Positions 52,536-61,854 of a DNA stretch of 64,000 nucleotides are shown in pieces. A program made the translations under genes and the position numbers. Source of the stretch: Actinomycetota bacterium (lineage in GTDB: Bacteria > Actinomycetota > Acidimicrobiia > Actinomarinales > Actinomarinaceae); NCBI GenBank assembly GCA_014384285.1, contig JACNGE010000006.1, positions 81,483-145,482 on the forward strand, read 5' to 3'. Under the pieces are notes generated by a model. That model was not told where the DNA came from. It did no database searches and saw only the letters and a list, made by a program, of their open reading frames with translations. Each line of letters opens with the position of its first letter. Position 1 is the stretch's first letter.

Positions 52536-54527
52536 TTGAGTAATTTCAAAGGATCCAGAAGTTGGCGCCTTATCTTACTTTTCTCAGTTTTTGCATTAGT
52601 TGTAGTCGCCTGTGGTGGCGACACAGCAGAAGAAGAAGTTGCTGTCGAAGAGACAGAAACAACTGAAGCTCCTGCTACAACTGCTGCGGCAGCTGAAGAA
52701 GCAGCTCCATCAGGACCTGATGGTGTTTATAAGATGGCGATCTTCTCAGATCCACAAACACAAAATTACTGGAATTATCTTGATACAGAAACAGATGTTT
52801 GGACACAATACGTGATGTCCGGGCAAGCTGTATCATTATTCTCTATTTCATATCCTAACTATCAGTTAGTTACAGGAATCGCAGACGAACTTGTCGAAGC
52901 CTCAACTGATAACGGTGACGGAACATGGACTTATAGTGTTCCTATAACTGAAGGTTATGAGTGGAGTGATGGTTCAGCTATCACAGCCAACGATATGGTA
53001 TTTACATATAATACCGCTAAAGATCTTGGCCTCTTAAGTAACTGGGAAACAAGCTACCCACAAGGTAGTGGAACAGACTCATCTGCTGAGGGATATGCAC
53101 AGGGTATTTTAACCCTCGTTGCTAGTGATGCTTACACTGTAGAGATAACTCTAAACTTTGATGCCGGGTTAGCTTCATGGCAGTATCAAATTGCACAAGC
53201 ACCAATACTTCCAGAAAGTTATTGGGCGCAATATGCTACTGATAGAGAAACCCTATTAGCAGCCTCGGGAGTAGACGCTCCAGTAGCTAGCGCATTTGTC
53301 TATAACAAAGTAGAACAAGGTGCTTTTTACACATGGACATATGATGCTAATACAATGTGGGATGGTGGAACCACCACAATTTATAAGAGTGGTACCACAG
53401 TCGAATGGGATAATGGAAAAGCTCCAGCAATCAACAATTCATTTGGTGATACAACTGGCGATTCATTCTCATACACAGCAGGACCTTATGTAGGAACTGT
53501 TGAGTTCACATTATATGGTGATCAAGATGCTGCTTATCTTGCATTCCAAAATGGCGAAGTTGATTTCGTTCTTAACCCACTAGGCGTTAAGAGAAATCTT
53601 TTTGACCAATTATCCAGAGTTCCAGGTGTCGAAACTGTTTCCAACTTAGGTAACGGTATGCGATACATGGCATTCAACACTAGGGTTTTCCCTGGAAGCG
53701 ACAAATCTTTTAGACAAGCTGTTGCATGTATTTCTGATAAAGAATTCGTGTTAAACAACATTCTTCAAGGTGTTGCTGTAAATATGGATGGTCAAATGCC
53801 TGAAGCGTTAACAGCCTGGGTTGCACCTGTAACAGGTGTCCTTGCTGATTGTGCTGGCCTTAATGCAGAAGAAAGATTCAACAAATCAGTTGGAATTCTT
53901 CAAGCAGGTGGCTGGACAGCTTCAGACTGGGGTTCCCATGCTGGTGGTGCTGAAAGAGCAGTCGCTCCAACAGGAATTAAAGGACCAGGAGGAGAAACAC
54001 CTCCATCAGACATGTTGCTATATGCACCAGGTGCTGGTTACGATCCATTGAGATCAACAATGTCCTTATTTATTGCTGACTGGATGCAACAACTCGGACT
54101 TGACGTAACAGCGAGACCAACAGGTTTCAATGTTATTGTTGACAAAGTGTTTACACCAGAAACCTGTGAGGATTGGTATTTCTACATGCTTGGTTGGGGT
54201 CTAAGTGCATTCCCTAATCACCCTGGAGATTTCTTCAATTCCAAGAACGACACATGCGAAGGTGGTTATAACACACCTGGTTTTAACAACGCAGAATTTG
54301 ACGCATTAGATGCTGAATTCCAAGCTGCTAAAACTATCAGTGATGCAATAGCCCTATCGCAAAAAATGGAAGCTATATTATTTGAAGAAATGCCTTATTT
54401 GGTATTATTCAATGTACCTACACTTGAGGTATATAGAGATACTGTAGAATTTCCATTCACAGATGTATTAGACGGTCTTACTGGAACAGGTGGCGGTTAC
54501 CCATCACTTGTAAAAGTACAAAGCTAA
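52536..54527 (+). CDS. Peptide-type ABC transporter substrate-binding lipoprotein
   Basis: 663 residues from the TTG at 52536. Signal peptide with basic start (FKGSRSWR), hydrophobic core and lipobox LVVVAC; the Cys is the lipid anchor. Then a Glu/Thr/Ala linker and an SBP_bac_5 (DppA/OppA) fold. Seen: WSDGSAITANDMVFTY, FQNGEVDFV, and FRQAVACISDKEFVL, typical of the family. Higher G+C at third positions than neighbours and strong translation signals suggest very high expression, as for SBPs of oligotrophs. Followed by two permeases and two ATPases, so the system is complete. Confidence 0.93.
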   Translation: MSNFKGSRSWRLILLFSVFALVVVACGGDTAEEEVAVEETETTEAPATTAAAAEEAAPSGPDGVYKMAIFSDPQTQNYWNYLDTETDVWTQYVMSGQAVSLFSISYPNYQLVTGIADELVEASTDNGDGTWTYSVPITEGYEWSDGSAITANDMVFTYNTAKDLGLLSNWETSYPQGSGTDSSAEGYAQGILTLVASDAYTVEITLNFDAGLASWQYQIAQAPILPESYWAQYATDRETLLAASGVDAPVASAFVYNKVEQGAFYTWTYDANTMWDGGTTTIYKSGTTVEWDNGKAPAINNSFGDTTGDSFSYTAGPYVGTVEFTLYGDQDAAYLAFQNGEVDFVLNPLGVKRNLFDQLSRVPGVETVSNLGNGMRYMAFNTRVFPGSDKSFRQAVACISDKEFVLNNILQGVAVNMDGQMPEALTAWVAPVTGVLADCAGLNAEERFNKSVGILQAGGWTASDWGSHAGGAERAVAPTGIKGPGGETPPSDMLLYAPGAGYDPLRSTMSLFIADWMQQLGLDVTARPTGFNVIVDKVFTPETCEDWYFYMLGWGLSAFPNHPGDFFNSKNDTCEGGYNTPGFNNAEFDALDAEFQAAKTISDAIALSQKMEAILFEEMPYLVLFNVPTLEVYRDTVEFPFTDVLDGLTGTGGGYPSLVKVQS

Positions 54528-54540
54528 TAATATTTATTAA

Positions 54541-54573
54541 ACATGGGTAGGCTCAGGCCTACCTATGTTTTTT
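54541..54573 (+). terminator. Intrinsic terminator between lipoprotein and permease genes
   Basis: ACATGGGTAGGC pairs with GCCTACCTATGT over 12 bp (one G-U pair) around TCAG, followed directly by six Ts. It is the best terminator in the window. Placed after the binding-protein gene, it would keep most transcripts from entering the permease genes. Confidence 0.85.
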
Positions 54574-54585
54574 AATCTTATAAAA

Positions 54586-54591
54586 TAGGGT
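54586..54591 (+). promoter_or_regulatory. -10 box, leaderless promoter of the permease genes
   Basis: TAGGGT ends 6 bases before the ATG at 54598, directly after the terminator. A TAAAAT overlaps at 54581-54586 with longer spacing. Either would give the permease operon its own promoter. Confidence 0.4.
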
Positions 54592-54597
54592 ACGCAA

Positions 54598-55770
54598 ATG
54601 GTTGAATACATAATTAGAAGAACGTTACAAATGATTGTTGTGTTCTTCATTTTTTTAGTAAGTTCATATCTTTTATTTAATGCAATTCCAGGTAATGCTT
54701 TTTCAAATTTGCTTTTGAATCCGAATCTACCCCCTGATGCTTATCAAAAAGTTTTAGAAACCTACGGTTTAGATAAACCACTCGGTGAAAGAGTTCAACT
54801 TTATGTTGTTAATTTTTTTAAAGGTGACTTCGGCTACTCTTATAAATATTTCCCAAAAACCCCCATTGAGCTAATAGCAGAAAGATTACCTCGAACACTA
54901 ATGCTTTTTTCTGTTGTGAATATAGTTGCTTTCTATACAGGTTTTTTTATTGGAAAAATACTTGCTTGGAGAAGAGGTTCTAAATCTGAAACATGGATTA
55001 CTATCACCTCCGTTTTTTCTTACACAGTTTTTTATCCATGGTTTGCATTAATGATGTTATGGTTTTTTGGTTACAAAATGGGTTGGTTCCCAATTGGAAA
55101 ATTCTTATATCCTGAAAAGTGGTACGACGCACCTTTTGACAGTGATGTGATATTTTCTATGATGATTAAATTTACTCTGGTTGTATCTTTGTTACAATTT
55201 TTCGCTTATACAGCAACTAGGGGTATTGAAGCTTTGTCTTCAAGAAGGAATATACGTTTTGCGAGTCTAATTGCTATATTTATCGGAAGTTATTTTTACT
55301 GGAATACCGGAGAGGCTCTAGCAAGAAAACCTTATGCTGCTGACATTGCATATCATATGATTCTTCCAGTTATGGTAGTCACTATTGTTGCATTTGCAGG
55401 AACAGCCCTTCTCACACGTACTACAATGATGGAAGTTCTTAAGGAAGATTATATCCTCACAGCTAGAGCAAAAGGAATTAGCCAGAAAAGAATTAGAGAC
55501 AGACATGCAGCTAGAACGGCTCTACTACCTGTTGTTACTTCATTCATTTTTACAATAGTTACAATTATCGACGGCTCGGTTCTTACTGAACAAATTTTTT
55601 CCTGGCCAGGAATGGGACAACTTCTCTTACAAGCCGTTCTAGAAGAAGATATACCTGTTGCTATGGCAGCATTTTCTTTCGTTGGTGTTTTTGCTTTAAT
55701 AGCTCATTTAATAGCAGATATTTCTTACTCATACTTAGATCCGAGAATAAGGGTAAAATCACAAGGTTAA
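54598..55770 (+). CDS. Peptide-type ABC transporter permease (DppB-like)
   Basis: 390 residues with six to seven helices. Seen: the N-terminal YIIRRTLQMIVVFFIFLVSSY typical of DppB (cited as YIIRRTLQMIVVFF) and the EAA loop MMEVLKEDYILTARAKGISQ with the conserved Gly that contacts the ATPase. An extra helical insert near 190-240 makes it longer than E. coli DppB (339). It is followed by the second permease after 3 bases. Confidence 0.93.
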   Translation: MVEYIIRRTLQMIVVFFIFLVSSYLLFNAIPGNAFSNLLLNPNLPPDAYQKVLETYGLDKPLGERVQLYVVNFFKGDFGYSYKYFPKTPIELIAERLPRTLMLFSVVNIVAFYTGFFIGKILAWRRGSKSETWITITSVFSYTVFYPWFALMMLWFFGYKMGWFPIGKFLYPEKWYDAPFDSDVIFSMMIKFTLVVSLLQFFAYTATRGIEALSSRRNIRFASLIAIFIGSYFYWNTGEALARKPYAADIAYHMILPVMVVTIVAFAGTALLTRTTMMEVLKEDYILTARAKGISQKRIRDRHAARTALLPVVTSFIFTIVTIIDGSVLTEQIFSWPGMGQLLLQAVLEEDIPVAMAAFSFVGVFALIAHLIADISYSYLDPRIRVKSQG

Positions 55771-55773
55771 AAT

Positions 55774-56853
55774 ATGGAAATAGATAACGCAAAAGAAAAA
55801 GATTTACAGAAAAAACTAAGAAGAGAATCTTTTAAAAGAAACTGGAAATTGTTTTCTCAAAGTAAATTAGGAATGATCGGTCTTGGAATCGTTTCACTCT
55901 TTTTAATATTAGCTTTATTACAGCCATTCCTTTTTCTTACAGGCATATGGAGTGAAAGCATTTATCACCCTGTTGTAGGATACGATCAAATAATTGAGGA
56001 AAAACTTGTTGTTGAATGTCCAAAAGAATATCCTACTCCTAAATACGAAACATCTTTTGATTGCCCTGCTGAAGGTGAGGTTCAGAAAAAAATGCTCTAC
56101 CTTGCACAAGGTGTAGAGGTCGGAGATATGTACGATGTATATTTACAACCAGCTCCTCCATCAAGTAAACATATATTAGGTACAGATTCCCTAGGTAGAG
56201 ATGTTTTCTCCCAAATAATGGAAGGTAGTCAGGTAGCCTTTGTTCTTGGGTTATTAAGTGCTACTCTTGGCGTCGGTATATCAACAATTCTTGGAACAAT
56301 TGCAGCATTTTTTGGTGGAAGAATTGACGCATATCTTATGAGACAATCCGATTTAGTACTCATGCTGCCTACATTACCTCTTCTATTTATAATTTCAGCT
56401 TTTGCTGAACTTAAGATATGGCATTTAGCAGTAGTCTTAGGAGTCTTAGGAGGATTGGGTGGGTCTGTAATAACAATTAAATCTCAAGCTCTTCAGGTAA
56501 AAGTAAAACCATTTGTAGATTCTGCAAGGATTACTGGTGGTTCGCAAAGGAAAATAATGTTCTCGCATGTTCTACCTAATGTTGCTCCTTTAGCTCTATT
56601 GTTCATGGTCTTTAGTGTTACTGGTGCAATTGCATCAGAATCAGTATTATCATTTCTTGGTTTACTTAATATAGATATGAGTTGGGGTTTAATGATATAT
56701 CTATCTCAAACTGATGGTTTTATTTTTTCAGGCCTTGAATACTGGTGGTTAATATTGCCAGCAGGGCTTTCTGTTACATTTTTAGCCGGTGGGTTTTATC
56801 TAGTAGGACGTGGATTGGATGATGTCTTTAATCCAAGATTGAGAAAGAGATAG
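55774..56853 (+). CDS. Peptide-type ABC transporter permease (DppC-like)
   Basis: 359 residues. N-terminal cytoplasmic helix and first membrane segment, a long external loop (about 50-125) with two pairs of Cys, HILGTDSLGRDVFSQIM, and the EAA loop FVDSARITGGSQRKIMFSHV. Together with the DppB-like protein it forms the membrane pore. Longer than the usual 300 residues because of the external loop. It is followed by the first ATPase after 1 base. Confidence 0.93.
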   Translation: MEIDNAKEKDLQKKLRRESFKRNWKLFSQSKLGMIGLGIVSLFLILALLQPFLFLTGIWSESIYHPVVGYDQIIEEKLVVECPKEYPTPKYETSFDCPAEGEVQKKMLYLAQGVEVGDMYDVYLQPAPPSSKHILGTDSLGRDVFSQIMEGSQVAFVLGLLSATLGVGISTILGTIAAFFGGRIDAYLMRQSDLVLMLPTLPLLFIISAFAELKIWHLAVVLGVLGGLGGSVITIKSQALQVKVKPFVDSARITGGSQRKIMFSHVLPNVAPLALLFMVFSVTGAIASESVLSFLGLLNIDMSWGLMIYLSQTDGFIFSGLEYWWLILPAGLSVTFLAGGFYLVGRGLDDVFNPRLRKR

Positions 56854-56854
56854 T

Positions 56855-57829
56855 ATGTCAAAAGATATCTTAGTTGTCGATAATCTAAATATGCATTACG
56901 AGACACTCGAAGGAAAGGTTATGGCCGTAAATAATGTAACATTTTCCGTAAAAGAAGGGGAGTCCTTTGGTTTAGTAGGTGAGTCTGGTTGTGGTAAATC
57001 TTCAGTCGCATCAACTTTACTTCAACTACAGTCTGACAATGCTGTTATTTCCTCTGGAAGCATCAAGTTAGACGAGAAAGAACTTGTTGGTATGACTGAA
57101 TCTGAACTTAGAAAAGTTCGCTGGAACGACATTAGCATAGTTTTCCAAGGAGCAATGAACGCATGGAATCCTGTAATTAAAATTGGAGAACAAATTCGAG
57201 AAGCAATCAGAGAGCATTACCCTTCAAACTCCAAAAAAGAAAACACAGAAAAGATATCTGAGTTGTTTAAAATTGTAGGATTAGAAGATTCAATTATGGA
57301 CAGGTATCCTCACGAGCTTTCAGGGGGGATGAAACAAAGAGCAGTAATCGCACTTGCTCTTTCGTGTGACCCTAAAATTGTTATAGCTGATGAACCAACA
57401 ACTGCATTAGATGTTGTTATACAAGATCAGATTCTTAAAGAAATTAAAAAAGTACAAGAATTATTAGGCCTTAGCTTGATATACATATCTCACGATATTG
57501 CAGTAATTGCAGAAATGACGGACAATATGGCAGTTATGTACGCCGGATCAATTGTAGAAAAAGGTCCTACAGCTTCAATATTTTCTAATCCTCGCCACGC
57601 ATATACAAGACTTTTATTAGAATCAACCCCTTCTGTTGTTGGTGAAAAAAAGAAGTTACGTGCATTAGACGGTGAGCCACCTAGCTTAATTAACGGATTA
57701 GATGCCTGTGCATTTTCTCCAAGATGTCCAGACCCATCAGATGATTGTAAAAATGGAAATTTAGAAATGAAACTTATAGAAATCGAAGATGGACATTGGG
57801 CTGACCAGTGTTGTGTAAATTGCGGGTGA
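56855..57829 (+). CDS. Peptide-type ABC transporter ATPase (DppD-like)
   Basis: 324 residues. Walker A GESGCGKSS, signature LSGGMKQRAVIALALS, Walker B IVIADEPTTALDV, and a C-terminal oligopeptide/dipeptide domain with CAFSPRCPDPSDDC and QCCVNC cysteines, which binds a [4Fe-4S] cluster in some relatives. It is followed by the second ATPase after 3 bases. Confidence 0.95.
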   Translation: MSKDILVVDNLNMHYETLEGKVMAVNNVTFSVKEGESFGLVGESGCGKSSVASTLLQLQSDNAVISSGSIKLDEKELVGMTESELRKVRWNDISIVFQGAMNAWNPVIKIGEQIREAIREHYPSNSKKENTEKISELFKIVGLEDSIMDRYPHELSGGMKQRAVIALALSCDPKIVIADEPTTALDVVIQDQILKEIKKVQELLGLSLIYISHDIAVIAEMTDNMAVMYAGSIVEKGPTASIFSNPRHAYTRLLLESTPSVVGEKKKLRALDGEPPSLINGLDACAFSPRCPDPSDDCKNGNLEMKLIEIEDGHWADQCCVNCG

Positions 57830-57832
57830 TAT

Positions 57833-58786
57833 ATGGATAATGTAATAGAAGTAAATAATTTAGTAAAAAATTTTGATGTCTCAAAAGGTTTTTTTTCAAG
57901 AAACAAAACTATTGTTAAAGCAGTTGACGGTATTAGTTTTAGCATACCTAAAGGCGAATCTCTGGGTTTAGTTGGTCAAAGTGGTTGTGGTAAGACTACA
58001 ACTGCTAGAGCACTCTGTCTCCTAGATCCAAAAACATCAGGTGATGTAAAATTTTACAATCCAGAAGCTGATGAAATGCAAAACTTAGATAACTTAAATG
58101 ATGATCAAGTTAAGCAATTTAGAAGAAACACCCAAATGATTTTTCAAGATCCCTATGAATCATTGAATCCAAGATGGACAATAAAAGATATTATTCTTGA
58201 ACCCCTTAACATCCACAATATAGGGTCTCTTGAAAATAGAACAGAGGCTGTAGTTGAAATACTTAAAACAGTAGGTCTTACACCTCCTGAAAATTATTTA
58301 CCACGATACCCTCACGAACTTTCAGGTGGTCAAAGACAAAGGGTATCAATAGCAAGATCCCTAATAATGAATCCTAAATTTGTTATATGTGATGAACCTA
58401 CTTCTATGCTTGATGTCTCTATAAGAATTTCAATAATGGATTTAATGTTAGATTTAGCTAAAGATTTACAGGTATCCTATCTCTACATCACACACGACTT
58501 AGCTGTTGCTAGATATATGTGTAATCGTATTGCAGTGATGTTTAATGGTAAAATAGTCGAAATCGCAAAAACTGAAGACTTGTTGAGTAATCCTATTCAT
58601 CCATATACTAAAAGATTAATCTCTTCGATTCCAGTTCCTGATCCTAAATACACAAGGGAAAAGTATGAAATTAATTTTGATGAATTAGATGAGATAATTT
58701 CTAATAATACAGAAAACCTCCCGATGGTTGATGTCGGAAACGAACATTTTGTTGCCACTCATGATGTTAAGGATTTACTTATTTGA
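57833..58786 (+). CDS. Peptide-type ABC transporter ATPase (DppF-like)
   Basis: 317 residues. Walker A GQSGCGKTT, signature LSGGQRQRVSIARSL, Walker B FVICDEPTSMLDVS, and the C-terminal HPYTKRLISSIPVPDP stretch. Unlike the DppD-like subunit it lacks the cysteine-rich end. Its stop overlaps the pgsA-like TTG start by 4 bases (TTGA). Confidence 0.95.
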   Translation: MDNVIEVNNLVKNFDVSKGFFSRNKTIVKAVDGISFSIPKGESLGLVGQSGCGKTTTARALCLLDPKTSGDVKFYNPEADEMQNLDNLNDDQVKQFRRNTQMIFQDPYESLNPRWTIKDIILEPLNIHNIGSLENRTEAVVEILKTVGLTPPENYLPRYPHELSGGQRQRVSIARSLIMNPKFVICDEPTSMLDVSIRISIMDLMLDLAKDLQVSYLYITHDLAVARYMCNRIAVMFNGKIVEIAKTEDLLSNPIHPYTKRLISSIPVPDPKYTREKYEINFDELDEIISNNTENLPMVDVGNEHFVATHDVKDLLI

Positions 58787-59316
58787 GATATAAAGATATC
58801 TTATTGCCTCCTAATCTAATCACCCTTTTTCGATTAGTAGCTTCAATTTATCTTTTTCAAAACTTTCAACCATTAAATATAGATACATATCTACTGGTGA
58901 CAACAATAGCAATTATCGGTTTAAGTGATTCCCTAGATGGTATTGTTGCAAGACGTTTTAACATGGTAAGTGAGCTCGGGGTAATACTCGATCCCTTTGT
59001 GGACAGAACAGTTTTTATACTTTTAGTTCTTTGGTTACAGGAAATATTTCCAAGCGCTTTTTTTACAGCATTAATAGTAAGAGAAGTTCTCGTATTATTA
59101 GGTGGAATATATGTGATACTTTCTAAAAAACCAATTGAAGTCTCTAAAAAGGGAAAGTTAGCAACTGTTTTTATGTTTATAACGATCTGTTTTTATGTAC
59201 TTGAAACAAGTCTGCAGACTAATTTAATGGACTTTATTGCTTTCCCAGCAATGCTTTTTTATTACTTTGTTGCTTTAGAGTACCTTTATTATCTAAAATT
59301 TAATTATGAACAATGA
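58783..59316 (+). CDS. pgsA: CDP-alcohol phosphatidyltransferase (PgsA-like)
   Basis: 177 residues, five to six helices. The family motif is complete: D-S-L-D-G-x2-A-R-x8-G-x3-D-x3-D (DSLDGIVARR...DPFVD). Likely phosphatidylglycerophosphate synthase; cardiolipin or PI-type synthases cannot be excluded. Start is TTG at 58783. It lies between the ABC ATPase and an FHA gene and overlaps the latter by 11 bases. Confidence 0.85.
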   Translation: MRYKDILLPPNLITLFRLVASIYLFQNFQPLNIDTYLLVTTIAIIGLSDSLDGIVARRFNMVSELGVILDPFVDRTVFILLVLWLQEIFPSAFFTALIVREVLVLLGGIYVILSKKPIEVSKKGKLATVFMFITICFYVLETSLQTNLMDFIAFPAMLFYYFVALEYLYYLKFNYEQ

Positions 59317-59650
59317 AACAAGACCACTTGAAGATTCATTAATCTTTAATCAGAATTCAAGATATATTCTTTCTTTATTAAATGAGGAGATAACATCCAT
59401 TTCATGGTTCCTAACTAACGGTGTACATAAAATAGGTAGGCTCCCAGATAAAGAAATAATCCTAGATGATGTAACTGTTTCACGTAACCATGGATTCATT
59501 ACTGTTGAAGATGATGACATATATATTATCGACGAAGATTCAACAAATGGGATTTTTGTTAATGGTGAATTAATAACCGAAATCGAAATAAAAAGTGGCG
59601 ACAGGATACAAATAGGTAAATTTTCATTAATACTAACTAAGACCGAATAA
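59306..59650 (+). CDS. FHA-domain protein
   Basis: 114 residues, one forkhead-associated domain with IGRLPDKEIIL, SRNHGFIT and STNGIFVNG, the phosphothreonine-binding motifs. In Actinobacteria such proteins (GarA-like or Odhl-like) read Ser/Thr kinase signals. No kinase is nearby. A preceding ~25 residues may carry the phosphosite, but no TxxxET motif is obvious. It is followed by rpe after 2 bases. Confidence 0.88.
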   Translation: MNNETRPLEDSLIFNQNSRYILSLLNEEITSISWFLTNGVHKIGRLPDKEIILDDVTVSRNHGFITVEDDDIYIIDEDSTNGIFVNGELITEIEIKSGDRIQIGKFSLILTKTE

Positions 59651-59652
59651 TT

Positions 59653-60243
59653 ATGAAAATTTCAGCAAGCATTCAAGCAGCTAATCAACTTAAATTATTA
59701 TCGGATATTGAAACTAACTCTGAGAAATTCGATCAACTTCATATTGATATTACAGACGGTCATTTTACAGAAAATATTGGGCTTTCTATCGACATAGTGA
59801 AACTATTAAAAGTAAATACAGATTATTTTTTAGATGTTCATCTTATGCTTAATAACAATTTTAAATTCGTTGAAAAAGTTTTTAACAATGGAGCGGATTT
59901 AGTCACAGTTCATTGTGAGTCAACTTCAGTAAGTGAGTTTCAATTACTTACTGAACGATTTGAAAATGTAGGTATTGGAATTTTACCAGCTACTAAAATT
60001 GAAACACTCATTCCATTTCTTCATTTTGCTAAAGCAATTTTATTACTCACTGTAAATCCAGGTTTTTCTAATCAACCAAAAGCAGTTAAATTATCCGATA
60101 GATTATCTGAACTAAGAAAGCTTTCATCACAAAATAACAAGAAAATTATAGTTGATGGTGGTGTAACAAATGATGATTTACCTTTCCTAAAAGAGATGGA
60201 TGTAGATATTGCAGTACAAGGTGGAGCAATATTTGGTAAATAA
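59653..60243 (+). CDS. rpe: Ribulose-phosphate 3-epimerase
   Basis: Interconverts ribulose 5-phosphate and xylulose 5-phosphate; ribulose 5-phosphate also feeds riboflavin synthesis. 196 residues, about 20 shorter than usual. Seen: HIDITDGHF, DVHLM and VDGGVTND with the catalytic residues. It overlaps ribD by 11 bases. rpe before ribD is normal in Actinobacteria. Confidence 0.92.
   Translation: MKISASIQAANQLKLLSDIETNSEKFDQLHIDITDGHFTENIGLSIDIVKLLKVNTDYFLDVHLMLNNNFKFVEKVFNNGADLVTVHCESTSVSEFQLLTERFENVGIGILPATKIETLIPFLHFAKAILLLTVNPGFSNQPKAVKLSDRLSELRKLSSQNNKKIIVDGGVTNDDLPFLKEMDVDIAVQGGAIFGK
60223..60226 (+). promoter_or_regulatory. Ribosome-binding site of ribD
   Basis: GGAG with a 6-base spacer to TTG at 60233. 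It favours this start over an in-frame TTG at 60209. Confidence 0.5.
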
Positions 60244-61276
60244 TTTACAATACTTGGGTTTTTCTCAACCTATGTCAGTTGCAATTGCGGAAGCTTTAAA
60301 AGTTAATCCCTATCCTAACCCACGCGTTGGGGCAGTCCTTACAGACAAACAAGGAAAAATAAAAGCTATCTCAAAACATGTTAAGAAGGGGAGTAATCAT
60401 GCTGAAATAAATATTTTCGAACAAGTGAAGCCTGAATCTAGTGATGTACTTTATATTACCCTCGAACCATGTTTTCATAGTGATACTTCGCCTTCCTGCG
60501 CATCAGAAATAATTAAACAGGGAATAAAACATGTTGTAATTGGTGATATCGACCTAGACATTCGCACCAACGGTAAAAGTGTTCAAATGCTAAAGGCTAA
60601 AAACATTACGGTAAGAATTGAAAAAAATGCAAATAATTTACTCAATCCACATTATAAAAACTTACATAGCAATTTAAAAGAAATCAATTATCTACTTAAA
60701 ATTGGAATCTCGAAGAATAACTTTATTACTGATAACTCAACTAAATCAAAATATATCACAAACAAAGTTTCCTTAAAGCTATCACATTTTCTACGTGCAT
60801 CTGCTGATTGTATAGTTATCGGAAAGAATACATTATTGAGTGATAAACCAAAATTAAATGTGAGATTACAGGAAATAAAAAATAGTAAACATATTCCAGC
60901 ACCTATAGTGTTGTGGGGTAGGTCATCTAAAAATTTATCAGAAGCACAAAGAGAATTTCCAAATTTTACTTTTCTTAGCGACTCACCAACACAAGATAAC
61001 AATATAAAATGCTCAACATATTCAATTGATGATATAGAATCCTTTTTTCTAAACAAAAACTTTCGTAATGTATTTATCGAAGGTGGCAACAGTGTTATAG
61101 ATTTATTTCTTAAACAAAATAAAATTGATACTATATATGAATTTAGAAGCCAAAAAAACATTGATTCTGGTCTCAAAATTAGCCAAGCCTACTTAGATAA
61201 TATCAAAAATGACTTCTCAATAAGTAACGAATATCAACTTCTTGATAATTCACTAACTACTTATACTAAGGATTAA
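60233..61276 (+). CDS. ribD: Bifunctional riboflavin deaminase/reductase RibD
   Basis: 347 residues from the TTG at 60233. N-terminal deaminase with NHAEIN and EPCFHSDTSPSC (zinc His and two Cys, Cys-x8-Cys); C-terminal reductase with GKNTLLSDKPKLNVR and FIEGGNSV. It performs two steps of riboflavin synthesis. The stop overlaps ribE by 1 base (TAATG). Confidence 0.93.
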   Translation: MVNNLQYLGFSQPMSVAIAEALKVNPYPNPRVGAVLTDKQGKIKAISKHVKKGSNHAEINIFEQVKPESSDVLYITLEPCFHSDTSPSCASEIIKQGIKHVVIGDIDLDIRTNGKSVQMLKAKNITVRIEKNANNLLNPHYKNLHSNLKEINYLLKIGISKNNFITDNSTKSKYITNKVSLKLSHFLRASADCIVIGKNTLLSDKPKLNVRLQEIKNSKHIPAPIVLWGRSSKNLSEAQREFPNFTFLSDSPTQDNNIKCSTYSIDDIESFFLNKNFRNVFIEGGNSVIDLFLKQNKIDTIYEFRSQKNIDSGLKISQAYLDNIKNDFSISNEYQLLDNSLTTYTKD

Positions 61277-61854
61277 TGTTTACTGGAATAATTGAAGCTA
61301 CTGGTACAGTTAATTCTCTACATGGAGAAAACTTAGATATATTCACAACTTCTTCAGACTTTCATGGCCTTAAGATGGGTACTAGTATCTCTGTTGATGG
61401 TGTATGTTTAACATTGCGAAAATTCAGCGATAATGTGTTGACATTTCAAGTATCAAAAGAGTCTATTCAGAGATCAATAATTAGCAAATATAACAAAGGT
61501 TCTGAAGTGAATTTGGAGCTACCTCTAACAATGGAAAAATTTTTGAGTGGTCACTTGGTACAAGGCCATGTTGACACAGTAACCTCAGTTTTAAAAGTTA
61601 ATGAAATCTCAGAAGACTTATGGAATTATGAATTCAAAAATAATGACTATAAATATCTTGTGGACAAGGGGTCAGTCACAGTAAACGGAATTTCCTTAAC
61701 TGTTGTAAACCCCACTGACGAACATTTTACCGTAGCTGTCATTAGAGAGACTTATGATCGTACAAACTTTAAAAATCTTAATGTTGATTCAGTTGTTAAT
61801 ATAGAATTCGATATTATGGCAAAGTACGTTGAAAGATTTTTAAATGATAAGTGA
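61276..61854 (+). CDS. ribE: Riboflavin synthase alpha subunit
   Basis: Dismutates two lumazine molecules to riboflavin. 192 residues. Two lumazine-binding repeats: MFTGIIEATGTV with SVDGVCLTL, and HLVQGHVDTV with VTVNGISLTVV. Starts within the ribD stop and overlaps ribBA by 11 bases. Confidence 0.96.
   Translation: MFTGIIEATGTVNSLHGENLDIFTTSSDFHGLKMGTSISVDGVCLTLRKFSDNVLTFQVSKESIQRSIISKYNKGSEVNLELPLTMEKFLSGHLVQGHVDTVTSVLKVNEISEDLWNYEFKNNDYKYLVDKGSVTVNGISLTVVNPTDEHFTVAVIRETYDRTNFKNLNVDSVVNIEFDIMAKYVERFLNDK

Noticed and set aside
57490..57945. 151-codon minus-strand frame over the two ABC ATPase genes
   Set aside because: Shadow of strongly conserved coding sequence on the other strand.
59300..60233. 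FMN riboswitch for the riboflavin genes
   Set aside because: Genes overlap without space for the aptamer and no conserved RFN sequence was seen.
60688..61176. 162-codon minus-strand frame inside ribD
   Set aside because: Antisense to the RibD reductase domain; composition is that of a shadow frame.
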